From Nezara viridula (lineage: Eukaryota; Arthropoda; Insecta; Hemiptera; Pentatomidae), in contig OV725080.1 in the NCBI GenBank assembly GCA_928085145.1, positions 33,652,128 through 33,716,127 of the forward strand: a stretch of 64,000 nucleotides of DNA, in the 5' to 3' direction. Position numbers and translations under genes: made by a program. Below the pieces are notes generated by a model. It had not been told where the DNA came from and ran no database searches. It saw only the letters and a program-made list of their open reading frames with translations. Shown here in pieces: positions 32,614 to 44,417 of the stretch. How positions within the stretch are numbered: position 1 is the stretch's first letter; each line of letters opens with the position of its first letter.

Positions 32614-33183
32614 GCCTTATTATTTATTATTATACCCATATTTATTTGAAAGATTCCTGAATTGCTGTTAAAATAAATAAAAAAATCATTGAAATCGGAC
32701 GGTTCGTTGCAGAGTTATAGAGTTTTAAACATTTAATGAATTCTCTTCAGAAAAGAGCATTTCCTTTTGCTTCCTCGCTACCGAAGGTAGGCAAACATTT
32801 TTTTTTTTTTGTTTTTTATTGATTAATCGAAAATTTTATAATTACTACAGTAATTGAAATTATCATTTGAAGAAATTATATGATTCTCCTTATGTAGGCC
32901 AATACTATTATACGTTTTTTTTATTAATTTTTTAATTTAGTTTTGTAAGTTCAACTCAGAGTGCTTCTGATGATTATGAATGACGAGGTATTCACTCAGA
33001 TGATTATGAATGTTCAATTTAAAAATGTTTAAAAAAAATCATTAGAATTAGTTTAATATGATGAAGCCATTTTACAGCCAAATTTGTTTCCCAACTACTA
33101 ATCTACTCATATGTGCTATCTATTTCCTTTCTTTTTCATTTTGCCAGGCTAAGCCACAGCAGCAAGTGGCCGGGTAAAGCTAG

Positions 33184-34984
33184 CAAGTTAATAAAATTAT
33201 AAAGGCTGTAGATATTTCATTATTATTTATTATTTACACGACCAACGTTTTGGCTTCCAACTCCATTTTTAATCTATTTGAAAAGATGATTTATGTTGTA
33301 TCCAACAATACGTAATTGGATTAACATCTTTGTGGAAGTGACACACTTTTTGAAGAGAGAAGGAAATTCAAATTTTCATCATTTTGTGGTACTATTTTCT
33401 GGTAATAGTATGTACAACAATAGCCTATTAAATAGCAAGTAATGTACTATCGAATAGAAAAAATTAACCGTTGATTGTAAATTCAAGCAAAAATAAAATA
33501 ATAAAAACACTACTGTACAAACGATTTTTTACCGAGTCTTAAGTTTTTCATTGAAAACGTTATTCTTTCTTCTATTATTTACTAATCAATTGCTTTGTGT
33601 TTAAATTTGATTCCTGAACTAATTATTTAAATTATTTAATTGGCAGGGGTAAACACGACATAAGGAAAAACTTGTCGTCTAGAATAAAGAGAAAAAAAAG
33701 TATTTGTTTATTAAGTATATATCAGTTCATTCGAAAAAATATTTTGTACCTTTAATTTTTTTTTGAGAAATAATTCTCTCAATTATCATTTTTAAACTGG
33801 TAACGAAGAAACGATTAAATTCACTAAATCTGGAAAACGATATTAGGGAAAAAAGGCAGTCGAATTTCCAAGTTTGTCGACCGATTTTTATTTTCTCTTT
33901 GTTCTGATGATTTAGGTATTTCCAGGTCAGCAATAAATCTGATCATTATCAATAAAAATATATTATAACGACAAACCAAACGATGTAACATTTGGCAGGG
34001 TTTTAATTTGATTTTTCAAGTTATTTAGTTCCGAGATCTTTATTTACGGCGCCATTTACTTTATAATGATCTTGCGTAATTGTTTTGACATAAATAATCG
34101 TCCCTGCTCACAGAGCAGAATTCCCTAAATTTAAATCCAAGCCCAAACCCTCATATGAAACCTAACACAAACTCCCAACTACGTTTTAGATGACCCCGAT
34201 AAGAGTAGTTGTTAGTTGGATTTGAGCTAATTAACGTTGAAATAATTCGTTCATTCCCGAAAAGTTGTTTTAAAAATAAATAGATTAGATGTTGTACAAC
34301 ATATTTTCAATTTTTTTTTTTATTCTTCTACTTTTCTTTAAAATACGACATGTCGCCGATTCGAGTTGATAAACTGGTTTTGTAGGCTCATTTTTTTTTT
34401 TTTTTTTTTCAAAACCAACCAATTATTTTATTTTATGGGAACAGTGCCCCAACACGGCAGGGTAAATTTATCTGTTTCAGGGCTAATAATAAGAGAGATA
34501 TTTTTGTATCGGTCCCTTTCTTATTCCCTGTCTGTGTCGAAATTCGGATGTTCGCTTCTTGGACCTTCAAAATATTGCAATAGTTATATTTTGGAATTAT
34601 GTGAAATTAAATAATAAGAATAATGGTAATATTATAAACAATCAAAGGGATATACTTCGATATGAGTCCGTTAAGGGGCCTAGAAGAGATTCGACCAATC
34701 CTATGGTTATTTTAAACATTAAATCAATACTGCCAGAACCAGGTGATGACCCAGTCATTACCTCGGCTGAAAAATAAATGCCCTGGTCCATCAATTCTTT
34801 GCTGATTCCATCAGAATGATAAATCTAGCGGAGTTTTTTTTATTCGGTCTGATGGCGAAAAACAAAATTGGTAAATTATTCCAAACATATAAAGGATGTT
34901 GAAAACAAAAAAAATTGAACTTTTAAAGTATTTTAAGGTAATGCTATTTCAATACAATAATACAAAATTAACTATGATTTATTA
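33184..34984. other. Unassigned AT-rich stretch
   Basis: Poly-T runs and short random frames only. A 68-codon minus-strand frame (33727-33933) and two plus-strand frames at 34366-34777 show no known domain. Confidence 0.4.
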
Positions 34985-35490
34985 AAGTAAAGTCTTCTTT
35001 AGGCGCGTTTTGCACTTCTTTTTATGGAGAGTGAATTATATCCGTCAGATCTGCAATGTGTAACGCTCGGGTAAAGTGGGCTAATTGAAATGTTTTTGCA
35101 TATGAATTAAAATACCTCAAAAACTAAAAATCTGAACTACATATTCTTAGCCAGAGAAATGTCTATGGACATTAAATCCTTTGTAATGGGCTATTATTCA
35201 AAATTGTATCATAACGCGACGCCGTGTTAGAGAGGCAATAATGGAAAAAATAATGTCAAAAACAAAAATGATAAGTTTATTGAAGATATGGATTAAAATA
35301 TCTCATAAAAAAAAAATCGGAACTGCATACTGTAAGTGAGGGAAGTGTTCTACATTTCATTTTCTTTGTAATGAACTACTACTCAAAATTGTATCATAAC
35401 GCAACGCCGTGTTAGAGAGGCGAAAAGGGAAAAAATAGTGTCAAAAACAAAAATGATAACAAGTTTTATTGAAGAACAAGTTTATTATAC
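34985..35490 (+). repeat. Dispersed repeat of ~185-bp units, copy 5
   Basis: It has the family start (AGGCGCGTTTTGCACTTC) and two units 186 bp apart, each with AACGC(G/A)ACGCCGTGTTAGAG. It ends GAACAAGTTTATTATAC, also present in copy 1. Confidence 0.75.
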
Positions 35491-35799
35491 ATTTTTCTTA
35501 GAATTTACCTGTCGGATAAAAATATTAAACTTGTATTCATACTTTCTAATACATAAATGCATTTTAAAAACGCTTCAAACGTACATTTATTGAAATATGA
35601 AATAAACGAAAGGAAATTCAACCCTCAATTAAATTTATTTTGCGCTCTCGCTGATATTTGAAATATAATCAGTCTTTCAAATAAAATTTATCTGAATCAA
35701 AAGAAATTATTTATTCTGAGACAGGAGAAGCTGCCCTCGAAACTACTCCAGATAAAATAAAACAGCTCAAAATGGAGTACTAGCTGCAGACTATCAAGG

Positions 35800-36115
35800 C
35801 GGGAGTAAATAATATTGTGCCATCACTGGATCGGCCATTGCGTATTCTCTCATGGATATCTACGCCGCAGTCTGGAAACCCATACCTGTGTCGAGTGTGG
35901 CGCTGTTAGAACAGTCACCCATTTACTGGGTGAGGGCCAGAAGTATGCATCAGTAAGAAAAAAAAATGAAGTTGGATTACAATATAAGAGAAATTCTAGA
36001 ATACTCGGAAAGTGGTGAGAAATAAGGAATTCTTAATGGAAATCAAGTTCCACCATCAAAAGTAAAAATACAATAAATGCCAATGACCCTTTGCATTAGT
36101 GGTTTTACCAAAATA
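35800..36115 (+). pseudogene. LINE C-terminal zinc-knuckle fragment
   Basis: Translation gives IGHCVFSHGYLRR then CVECGAVRTVTHLL. This matches the conserved C-terminus of RNase H-bearing LINEs (I/R1/Loa types), RIGH...HGYLL...C..C....TV.H.L..C. It ends in an AAAATAAATAAATA tail at about 36108-36123. The copy is strongly truncated and frame-damaged after ASVRKK. Confidence 0.65.
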
Positions 36116-36329
36116 AATAAATATCCTGGGATTTGCTAGTCCTTTAAAATTACATGGATTGTACATGGTCACTTCGTGAAGAATAATTAATAATTGTAAA
36201 ATTCTATTGATATTTGTTCTATCTTGTATGAAACAATTAATTTTGGTGATATTAAGGAGGAAATAACAAAAAGTAAATTACTATTTTTTTTTAATTTACA
36301 AGGTTTTTGTTGTAGTAAGTTGTAGAAGC

Positions 36330-36925
36330 AGTAGTCCGTAATACAGACCCCTTTTTATCAAATATTAACACCCTGCTAAAACTTCGGAAATAACTTCATC
36401 TCATCGTGGCCTACAAATATTCTATTTACTAAAATTCTCGGAATTGGGGCGTTTTCAATATGGAGGTCGGAAAACTTTGGCTATTTAATTAGGTACTAAA
36501 AACTCGTAAATACTCATTTGCTTTCCACCACAATCGTATAATAACTTGAGCACAAAGTCGAGAAAAAGGGTGGGCTTAAATAAAAAAATATCGAGCCGTT
36601 TGGCGTGACCCACGCCCTCAAATCATCAAAATAACGAGGTTTTATAGAGGCCAAACGGCCCAATATTTTTGTAGGCCACCATTTTTATGGATTTTTTCAT
36701 CAAATTATCTTACGATCCAATTGGAAATCTAGTGGGTATTTACGAGTTTTTAGTACCTAATGAAATAGAGAAAGTTTGCCACCCTCCAGATTGAAAACGC
36801 TCCAATTCCGAGAATTTTCTCGAATATAATATTTGTAGCTTACGATAAGATGAAGCTATTAAACGAAATTTCAGCCGGATGTTGATAATTTGATAAAAAG
36901 GGACCTTTACCACGGACTGTAAAGA
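36330..36925. mobile_element. Foldback (near-palindromic) element, about 590 bp
   Basis: Left and right halves are reverse complements along almost their whole length, with mismatches. Examples are AGTCCGT at both outer ends, CTTTTTATCAAAT, CTACAAATATT, TTCTCGGAATTG, TACTAAAAACTCGTAAATA and inner CCGTTTGGC (36597)/GCCAAACGG (36652). The arms are about 275 bp and the loop about 45 bp. There is no coding frame. Long terminal inverted repeats of this sort mark foldback/MITE elements. A transcript would form a long hairpin RNA. I could not define a target duplication. Confidence 0.75.
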
Positions 36926-38049
36926 TTTGAGACGATAGGAACAAACGTTTTGATTTACATTAAAAAAAGAATGAGAGCATTTTTTTTTTTGGCAATAAAT
37001 ACCAGAAATAATAGTTTCCGTAAAAATAAACTAAGAATAAACTTAAAAGGCTAAAAAGTTAGCAGGATAAGAGACTTGCTGGAATCGTAAAAGGATTTTT
37101 TGTTAAAAGTCTGGAGGTTCGTAGGTACTGATCCTCTCTCATTCCAAACATAACAAAAATTACTAATTCTTACTACTTTACATTTAGAGATTATGCGGAA
37201 CAATATTATAAGATAATAATTTTCATATTATTATAAGTGAAATGATGTAAACATAAAATATTAAGTATGCTTAAGCTGAAGTTAAAAGTTCAGCGGAAAA
37301 CTGAGTTATACATCAATCGGAATAGCTTTTTTTTTTGTTGGTTTACAGAGTGAAAAACTTCTTTGGTTATCATCGCCCGTTTTCTTGGAAAAATAACTGT
37401 TTTATATATTCAGTGTATAAAATAAAGTTTCAATAACATAAGATAGTGCTCCATTTCGAAACAAAGTAACTAAAATGAACAATGAGCAAAATAGCGGCAT
37501 TGAATAGCTACTTATCACAAAATATTGTTTTAATGTTGTCCCCATGCTATTTTATATTTTAAACTTAATTTGTATTGTAGGCATAGCAGTTTCTTATGAA
37601 AGCCTATTAAAATATTTATTTGTATCCGTATTCCCCGCTTTAATTTTACATACCCATGACCTATTTATAAATAGGTCATTCTGTATAATCGATTCTTTAT
37701 TTGATTGTTGTTAGTCTCAAACACAGCCTTGTGGTAAAAATAAATAAATAAGCGATATAAATATTTAATGGGGACCTATTTGACGGACTAGTAAAATAAC
37801 CAACAACCTTGCGATCGAGCGGCCACTTCTCGACCTGTTGCTAGAATTTTTTTCACCTCAAGGCAAAATCGAATCAATAATAATCAAATCATTTTAAAAA
37901 GACGATAGAGTCATTAATGATGCTAAAGACTGAATTTTATACCACACTGAATCATGCTTATTATTCAATTAGTGATAAATACTAAAAATTTATAAACTGA
38001 AATATTATGTAATATTTAAATGAAATATATATACTTATATTATGTATTA
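36926..38049. other. Unassigned stretch
   Basis: Nothing recognisable; AT-rich with short homopolymers. Confidence 0.4.
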
Positions 38050-38520
38050 AACTAGTAGGCCCGTGCGAGTAATTCGCACAGCATATAGTTATCAAATGAC
38101 AAATTAATAAGAAAAAAAAATAATGCAACGTATCAAAAAATTAAGAAATCAAATGATATTTTATCGATAAATATAATCGACAAAGAAAACAAACATGTTT
38201 ACAAATTTCAGTAAGCTTATATTTGCTAAAAATTGTCCGATTTTTTTTCTTTTGTAGGGAATTTAGTATTCTTTTATATATTCATGGGCATAACCGAGGG
38301 GAAAATGTGTAATTTTTCAGTTATTCACATATAAAGTATGTTTTGTTTCATAACTTGTATGCCTGAATTTTCGGGGTGATTGGACAATTTTGCCCGCCTA
38401 AAGGAGAAGGAACCCTTCGAAATTGGTGGCTCAATCTTGAGATTTGGTGAAAAATTAATGATGATATGGCTTTCCGATCAAAAACACGAATGATAAATAA
38501 TATAAACTCCTCCTCTCTCG
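38050..38520 (+). repeat. Dispersed repeat with GCCCGTGCGAGTAATTCGCA start, copy 2
   Basis: Matches 13478-14180 in block order: GGCCCGTGCGAGTAATTCGC, AATTTAGTATTC, TTATTCACATATAAAGT, AATTTTCGGGG and AAAGGAGAAGGAACC. Confidence 0.5.
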
Positions 38521-39044
38521 ATTATAGAGACCTCAAGTCGACAAAATGAGACATGTATTCAATGACAGTACTACAATTAATGTAAGGTTGTGTGGATGCG
38601 AACTATATGCTTTGCGTTCTCTCGAAAATAGTACGTTTTCATGCTTAAAAACGCAGGATCCGATAGTTACAAAGGAACTATCCGGGTCTTGCTGTAGGCA
38701 TCAAAATCTTCAAGATCCAATTTGTCCCGTATCGATCTACAGACCTACCGTCGTTCCAGTATTGAAGCTATCAAATTATTTGTATCGACTTTATTTATTT
38801 TAGAAAGAAAAACAACAGTGGAGAACACGATTCGCTAACCCTCTGAAATGCTAAAATTCTTAATCCAACGGTACCCCGTTCATGGTATAACCATTGAGCT
38901 TGATGTGGGGATATGTAAATGAATTAATACCACATGTCCAATTGCCAATTTCCATTACTTTAACATCATATCTGCTTATTGTTAAGATTATGACAGGTGT
39001 GGATAAAAATATTAATAACAATAAAAAAAGTTTAAAGTAGAGCT
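38521..39044. other. Unassigned stretch
   Basis: An 85-codon plus-strand frame at 38546-38803 is cysteine-rich but shows no motif I recognise, and it ends in AT-rich sequence. I do not call it a gene. Confidence 0.3.
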
Positions 39045-39375
39045 CTCGATCAATCTACGCTGGCTTTAGTACCAGTGATGCGGCTGAGAGAGTAGTGCAG
39101 GGGTCCATTCTTGGAGGGATAAGCCCGCATTTGAGTAACCACGCCTGATTGTAAATAGTGTATATAGGTATGGACATGTTTTTGCTTTGTTTTAATTTTC
39201 TTATTTTCAAGTTGTTTTATTTTATTTATTGTATATACTTTTGGATTATTATTTATTGCTATTTTGCTTCTATTTATTTTATATTTTTCTGTACACACAG
39301 TATGAATATTATTCTAACTCACTGTAATTAATTTACAAGTGGCATATTGTTGTAATACTCAATAAATAAATAAAT
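39045..39375 (+). repeat. LINE 3' end with (AAAT)n tail
   Basis: A T-rich 3' UTR is followed by CACAGTATGAATATTATTC, TAACTCACTGTAATTAA, GCATATTGTTGTAATACTC and AATAAATAAATAAATAAA. It has the same layout as 52760-52955. Confidence 0.5.
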
Positions 39376-40814
39376 AAAAAAGTTTCATGGTACTTAAGGT
39401 TATTAAAGTTAAGTTATTTAATGTTAATTTTGAAGTTGGGGAGTTAAGTAATATATATATATATATAGGTTATAATATATGTGGTGTGTGTCTGGATATT
39501 AATTTAATATGTAAAAAAATAATACAGTACTTTTTAAAGAGAATAGATAGAGTACATTATCCGACCACCGTAACTTCACACGTTCCTGAGTGTAAAGGTG
39601 TGAAACCGTTTGGAATTAGAATTTGATCTTAGTAGACTCAATTAGACTATTTCTACTTGAATTTACGTTATATATTTGATTTTGAAGTATTTGGGAAATA
39701 TGTTGAGATTCACAGCTAGATTAGTTAGCAAAACACGATGAAAACATTTTATTTACTTAATTACCTATAATGAGCAGCCATTTCATTGGGTATTTCCGTA
39801 GACAATCAGAGCATTTATTTAGTTAGATGATACTGCAACAAAAAAAAAAGTTATAAAGTAGAAATCGGAATCATTTTATTTTTGAAAATATATAACAATG
39901 AGATGACAATAGAAACGAATGGAATAGAAAATATTTAAGATATGTATTAAATACATTAATTTCTTTCAAGACACAATTAAAATGAAAACATAATACAAAT
40001 ACAAGATATGGCCACGATTAACATGTCAGAAAACTCGCTTCGGAGGCTCAAAATAAGCTGGATGAGGGATTCCCTCACTTAAAAATATAATAAAATAAAA
40101 TCAAGATGGGATGCCGTTGGGCACTCCTCTCCCTCACTCCGATCAAGTCACTATCAATATTTTTCCCGACAGCAATAGTTCGTTGATTGTCAGTAATTGT
40201 AACAGGTGAGGTTAAATAAAAAATGTAAATAAAAAAAGTATGATAAATGATTACCCAAAAATTAGGAACTTTATTTTATGTTATTTATTTTTATATACTT
40301 CTTAACTTCATATGTCTACTGAAATGTGCAACATTTATTACACGAATGGGCGCCACAATGCTGTAATAGATAGAGCGTTCCAAAGTAGATTGAAGATGGC
40401 TTTTTAGCTCTGGTAATTGTTTTTCCAAGTATTGTTCTTAAAGGGGAAGGCTCAGCTTTATTGTTGCATTAAGAACGCGAGGTCTAGGGTGGGTTGCGTA
40501 ATAGGAACGCACCCAGGTATACCTACCCCTTACCTTTTCTTGGGAAGGGATGAATCTACATCAGTATGCTTTAATGTGTTATCAGAGAAGTAGGTCCAAG
40601 TCAGTCTATGAGTTCATAATTCTGTGCTTTCGTCCATAAATTATCCTTTATTTACTATTATCCGTGGAAATATCATAATCTTTGAAGAAAATTTCTACTT
40701 TCATAAATACATTGGTATATATCGGTTAAGGAGTGAACTATAATTTAAAATAGATTATATACCAAGGCATCATCATCCTATTTTTTTGGGTTTGTCTACT
40801 TCACAAAAATGGTG
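39376..40814. other. Unassigned stretch
   Basis: It contains a short TA run at 39450. A GC-richer part at 40350-40640 has no recognisable frame or structure. Confidence 0.35.
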
Positions 40815-41225
40815 AGTCAAGATTTTTTTTTTTTTCTCCACAATTCTAATTAAAAACAATACTTACAAGGAAAGTTACGGACGCAGAGTCGCAGATTTCA
40901 ATAAAACTTGTTTGGTGATAAATAGGTAAAAAATAGGTTAAAAAAAAATATATATCCCAGGTCCAAGAGTTCTTGCCAATCCACCCTAGGAGCAGAGAAA
41001 AAGAAATATTAATTTTTCTTATATTATTATTTTCTGCCTTTGTTCTGCAGGGATTTTTAGGTTGTAATATATCAATGGATTTTATTTGTGTGTACGTGTA
41101 TAAAATAAGAAAAAAAATTAAATGTGCAATAAATTGAACAAAAAAAAAAAATAATAATAATACGAAGCGAGTAAAAGAGGCCAAGTAAATTTTTGTCATG
41201 AATGACCGATTCGAATTTGCTTCTG
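40815..41225 (-). repeat. Unnamed dispersed repeat, copy B (minus)
   Basis: The reverse complement contains CGAATCGGTCATTCATGAC, AAAAATTTACTTGGCC, CTCTGCTCCTAGG, GGCAAGAACTCTTGG and GCGTCCGTAAC. These are in the same order as 16095-16480 and 42308-42585. Confidence 0.6.
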
Positions 41226-41649
41226 GCTTATCGTACATATTATCCACGATATACTCATTCGGACCCCATTGAAGGTTTTTTTAATGATAAAGAAAGTTAA
41301 TATTCGTCACGAAAAACCTTGAAATAAGAATTTTCATTTCAATTCATTTTTTTTTTTTTTTTTTTTGGAACTTGGTCATTGAGAAATATTACAATCTGTA
41401 TCAAAAGACATTTATAATAGTGTTCAGAAATCACATTCAAAATGTATGTCCAATAAATAAAAATTGATTTAATAGAAAAATAATATGCATACAATAAATG
41501 AGGATAAAATAACTTACAAATAAATAAATAAAATCAAGAAAACACATGTATACCTATTTACACTATTTAAAATCGGGCGTGGGTACTATCCTCTAACAAA
41601 ATCAAGTCCAAAATTGATATTTTTTTATTTAAAAACAAATGCTTATTTA

Positions 41650-42305
41650 AAAGTTTTAAGTTATGAAAAGTCGTAAACCTATGCCCTCCTGTCCCACAGT
41701 ATCCTTTAATAATATCCCATTTATCCCTGTATAACGAATCCGATACCTTGGACTCCACTTAGACAAACGTCTACCTTGGAATCCTCATACCAGACTGAAA
41801 CAAAAAACCGCTCGACGTTTCCGTCTACTCCAGCACTTACTAGACAAATGCTCTAAGCTTCGAGTTAATTACAAAAAACTTATAGACATGACTACAATAA
41901 GACCTATTTGGACTTACGGAGTTGAGCTTTGGAGCTCCACTAAGCCATCGAAATCCTCTTGCATCCAATCCTTACAATCCAAAATTCTTTGTAAAATGCT
42001 CATTGCTCCTTACTTTGTCACAAATAAAATCACCTATAACGACCTTAATGCCAATCCTTCCATAATCAACTTCATAACCGTCCCAACCCTCTCGTTTGTA
42101 ACCGTGCTTCCTCTTCGATCCCTGACTACCCCTCGAGGCGTCTGAAAAGAAGATGGCCTCGAGATCTCTTTCTGTAGATACATTTTTAAAGTGCTACCAG
42201 TGGGTAGTTTCTCAACAAGTGGTTTCATGTTACTATATTCTTGTGTTCACAATTACTAAATTATTTTTATTTGTAATACGGTTGTAAATATCATAAATAA
42301 AAAAT
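41650..42305 (+). pseudogene. Jockey-like LINE copy B, 5'-truncated
   Basis: It encodes the region after the RT catalytic site: CPTVSFNNIPF, RIRYLGLHLDKRLTW-like, LLDKCSKLRVNYKKLIDMTT, PIWTYGVELWSS and FVTNKITYNDL. This is the order found downstream of RT in Jockey ORF2, which lacks RNase H. A stop before RIRYLG and one after TTPRGV show decay. The 3' UTR matches copy A and ends in an AATAAAAAATAAATAA tail. It immediately precedes another dispersed repeat, so it probably inserted at that repeat's edge. Confidence 0.82.
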
Positions 42306-42307
42306 AA

Positions 42308-42585
42308 ATAAACGAATCTGATTCATTTTTATATGACAAAAATTTACTTTTCCTACTTTACTAGAAGCACCTTTGGTTTTTGTAACTTATTATACATTTT
42401 ATTTTTTATTGTAGTCAATTTTTTTTCTTATTTTATTAAACAAAATCAATAGATTGATATATATACAGATAAGAATAATACAAAAAAATTGTTAATATTT
42501 TACAAAATATTTTTTTGCTCGGCTCTTAACTCACCTTGGGAACATTACACCCCACGTCCGTAACCACCCCTAGTCAGCGGTGTAA
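42308..42585 (+). repeat. Unnamed dispersed repeat, copy C
   Basis: Collinear with copy A at 16095 (ACGAATCTGATTC, GACAAAAATTTAC, TTTACTAGAAGCACC, CTCGGCTCTTA, ACGTCCGTAACCACCCC). Confidence 0.6.
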
Positions 42586-44417
42586 GACATGACATTTTAA
42601 AATTTAACAGGCTAATTTAATTTCTAAATCACTAAATTAACACTGCTACTACCGTTAATGATTCATAACGAAGGAAATATACGAATTAAATTGTGTCGCT
42701 GATAGTCAGGAAGTATAAAGCCATTTCTCATCTAATTTGATGTTAAGCTAAAGAGGAAAGAGATATAATGAAAAGTTTGTGATTACTAATAGCTATAATT
42801 AATTAAATCCTAAAATTTGTCTAAATAAGTGTGAGTATATCTGTTAATTATTAATAGATAACAGATAAATTAGCTAGTTTATCTTAGATGGTAGCGATCA
42901 TAGGGCTTATTAAATTCGCTATCTTGGGATCAGTAATTCCAGCTCGGAACAAGACTTGACTTTATCTCGGGAAGCGGTATCCACGCCACAATCCCCCTTT
43001 CGTTCAACCCACATAAAATTAAAACTTTACTAAGTCCCTCAAAGATAAGTACAGCAAGTTGAGAAAAAATAATCTTAAAATTGACTCCTCAGGGGAACTA
43101 AGGTGTTGAGAAATAAGTTTTTAAGTAAAAACTCAAACGGAACTTGCAAAAACCGTGGCTTTAATTCAAGTCACAACTAAAGATATACATATATCCTTAT
43201 GTATTTTGTTTTTAATATGTAAAATTATATATCATTTCATATATATAACATATACATCGTTATATATGTACATCCTCTTTATGGATTTCCTTTTCTATCT
43301 ATTTTTTCACTGCAAAATTAAATATGCTTATTTCAAAATATTTTAAATACAAATTTAATCTTACTCTTTATTTGAGACACTGTGCATACATATTGGTTGA
43401 GTTGCGAAAAGGTTGTTTCATCATTCTACATTTATTTTGTATATATTTTATTTTTTACGTTTTTGATGCAAGTATCACTAATGTTATAGCATCAAATATC
43501 ACAAATGTTGGTGCAAAAAGTGGTATGTGAAAATAGAGTTGTTTATAAAATAAATAAGCTACATTAAACGGAATTAGGAGACATGTTGATAACAATTGGC
43601 AATTGAATGAAAAGTATAGAAAAGTTTGAGTTAGGCTAAAATAATTAAAATAAAAGTGATACAATTTTTATAATAATGTACAATCCTTTATAATAGATGA
43701 GATCCTGTGCTTCGAGACTTACGTAAATCATTTTGAAAGATAAAAATCGTTCATATCATCTTTAGACACGCGATTCCCATTATGATGTAATGCTGAGGGA
43801 AAAATATTTAAAAAACAAAGACTATTTTCAAAATGAAATCGATAGAATAAAGTTTTCCGAATTTTATGAAAAAAAATAAATAGAAACAGAATTTGTTGAT
43901 ATTTTCTCCATACACCATGAGTCCATTTCTCTACATTTTAAATTAAAATAATAACTAACAATTATTAATAGGTATAAAAATGTTTAATTTTATAATAATG
44001 TTTAGAAAATCAATGATTACAATTAAAAGTAGGTCGATCCGTTCTTATCAGCAATGCGACCTTGACTTGACCCCTACACTTAGGAGATAAGAAATGTCTT
44101 GACCTTGAAGGATTTGAATCCAGCTGTGACCCTTTCCTAGTTCTCAGAAATAATCCATTCAAATCATTTATTCAACCAGAAAAAAAAAATCACATCTACT
44201 TAAGATACAGATTTTCATTTTAGATGGTATATTTTACATTGAATATTTTAGTTCTCAAAACGCTTATTAATTTTTTTTTTAATTCTTGGAGGGAAAATAG
44301 AAAAATTTTCATTATACGTAATTTGTATAATGAGTAATTTAATAAGCAAATTTTGAAAATTCTCAACCTAAGTACCGTTATTTTTAGAAAATATAAAATT
44401 AATTTATGAAAACGTTC
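42586..44417. other. Unassigned AT-rich stretch
   Basis: No gene is recognised. A possible diverged SINE B-box (GGATTCAAATCC on the minus strand) lies near 44105-44120 and is too weak to call. Confidence 0.35.

Larger units (their letters stand above)
30305..32643 (+). mobile_element. RTE-like LINE copy 1 with target duplications
   Basis: A 12-bp direct repeat ATACCCATATTT flanks it (30305-30316 and 32632-32643). The 5' leader, from about 30317, is GC-rich and carries 26-bp tandem repeats. The 3' end is TTCGCTAAGCC followed by a (TTA)n tail. An initiating AUG at 30582 opens a frame that reaches SGLRVGT, the sort of sequence that starts a LINE endonuclease domain. The frame then fails, and the text resumes just before the RT domain at KPWFDEDC (30691). 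The endonuclease is therefore missing although both ends are preserved. Confidence 0.85.
29902..33183 (+). mobile_element. Non-autonomous Helitron-like element, split by an RTE-like LINE
   Basis: It begins TCTATATATATAAAAATG, as many insect Helitrons do. It ends CTAG at 33180-33183 after a hairpin GCCAC-AGCAGCAA-GTGGC at 33153-33170, 9 nt before the CTAG. TC start, 3' hairpin and CTRR end are the Helitron hallmarks. The base after CTAG is C, not the expected T. Own sequence is 29902-30304 and 32644-33183. No Rep/helicase frame is present. The middle is occupied by a LINE with 12-bp target duplications. Confidence 0.65.
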
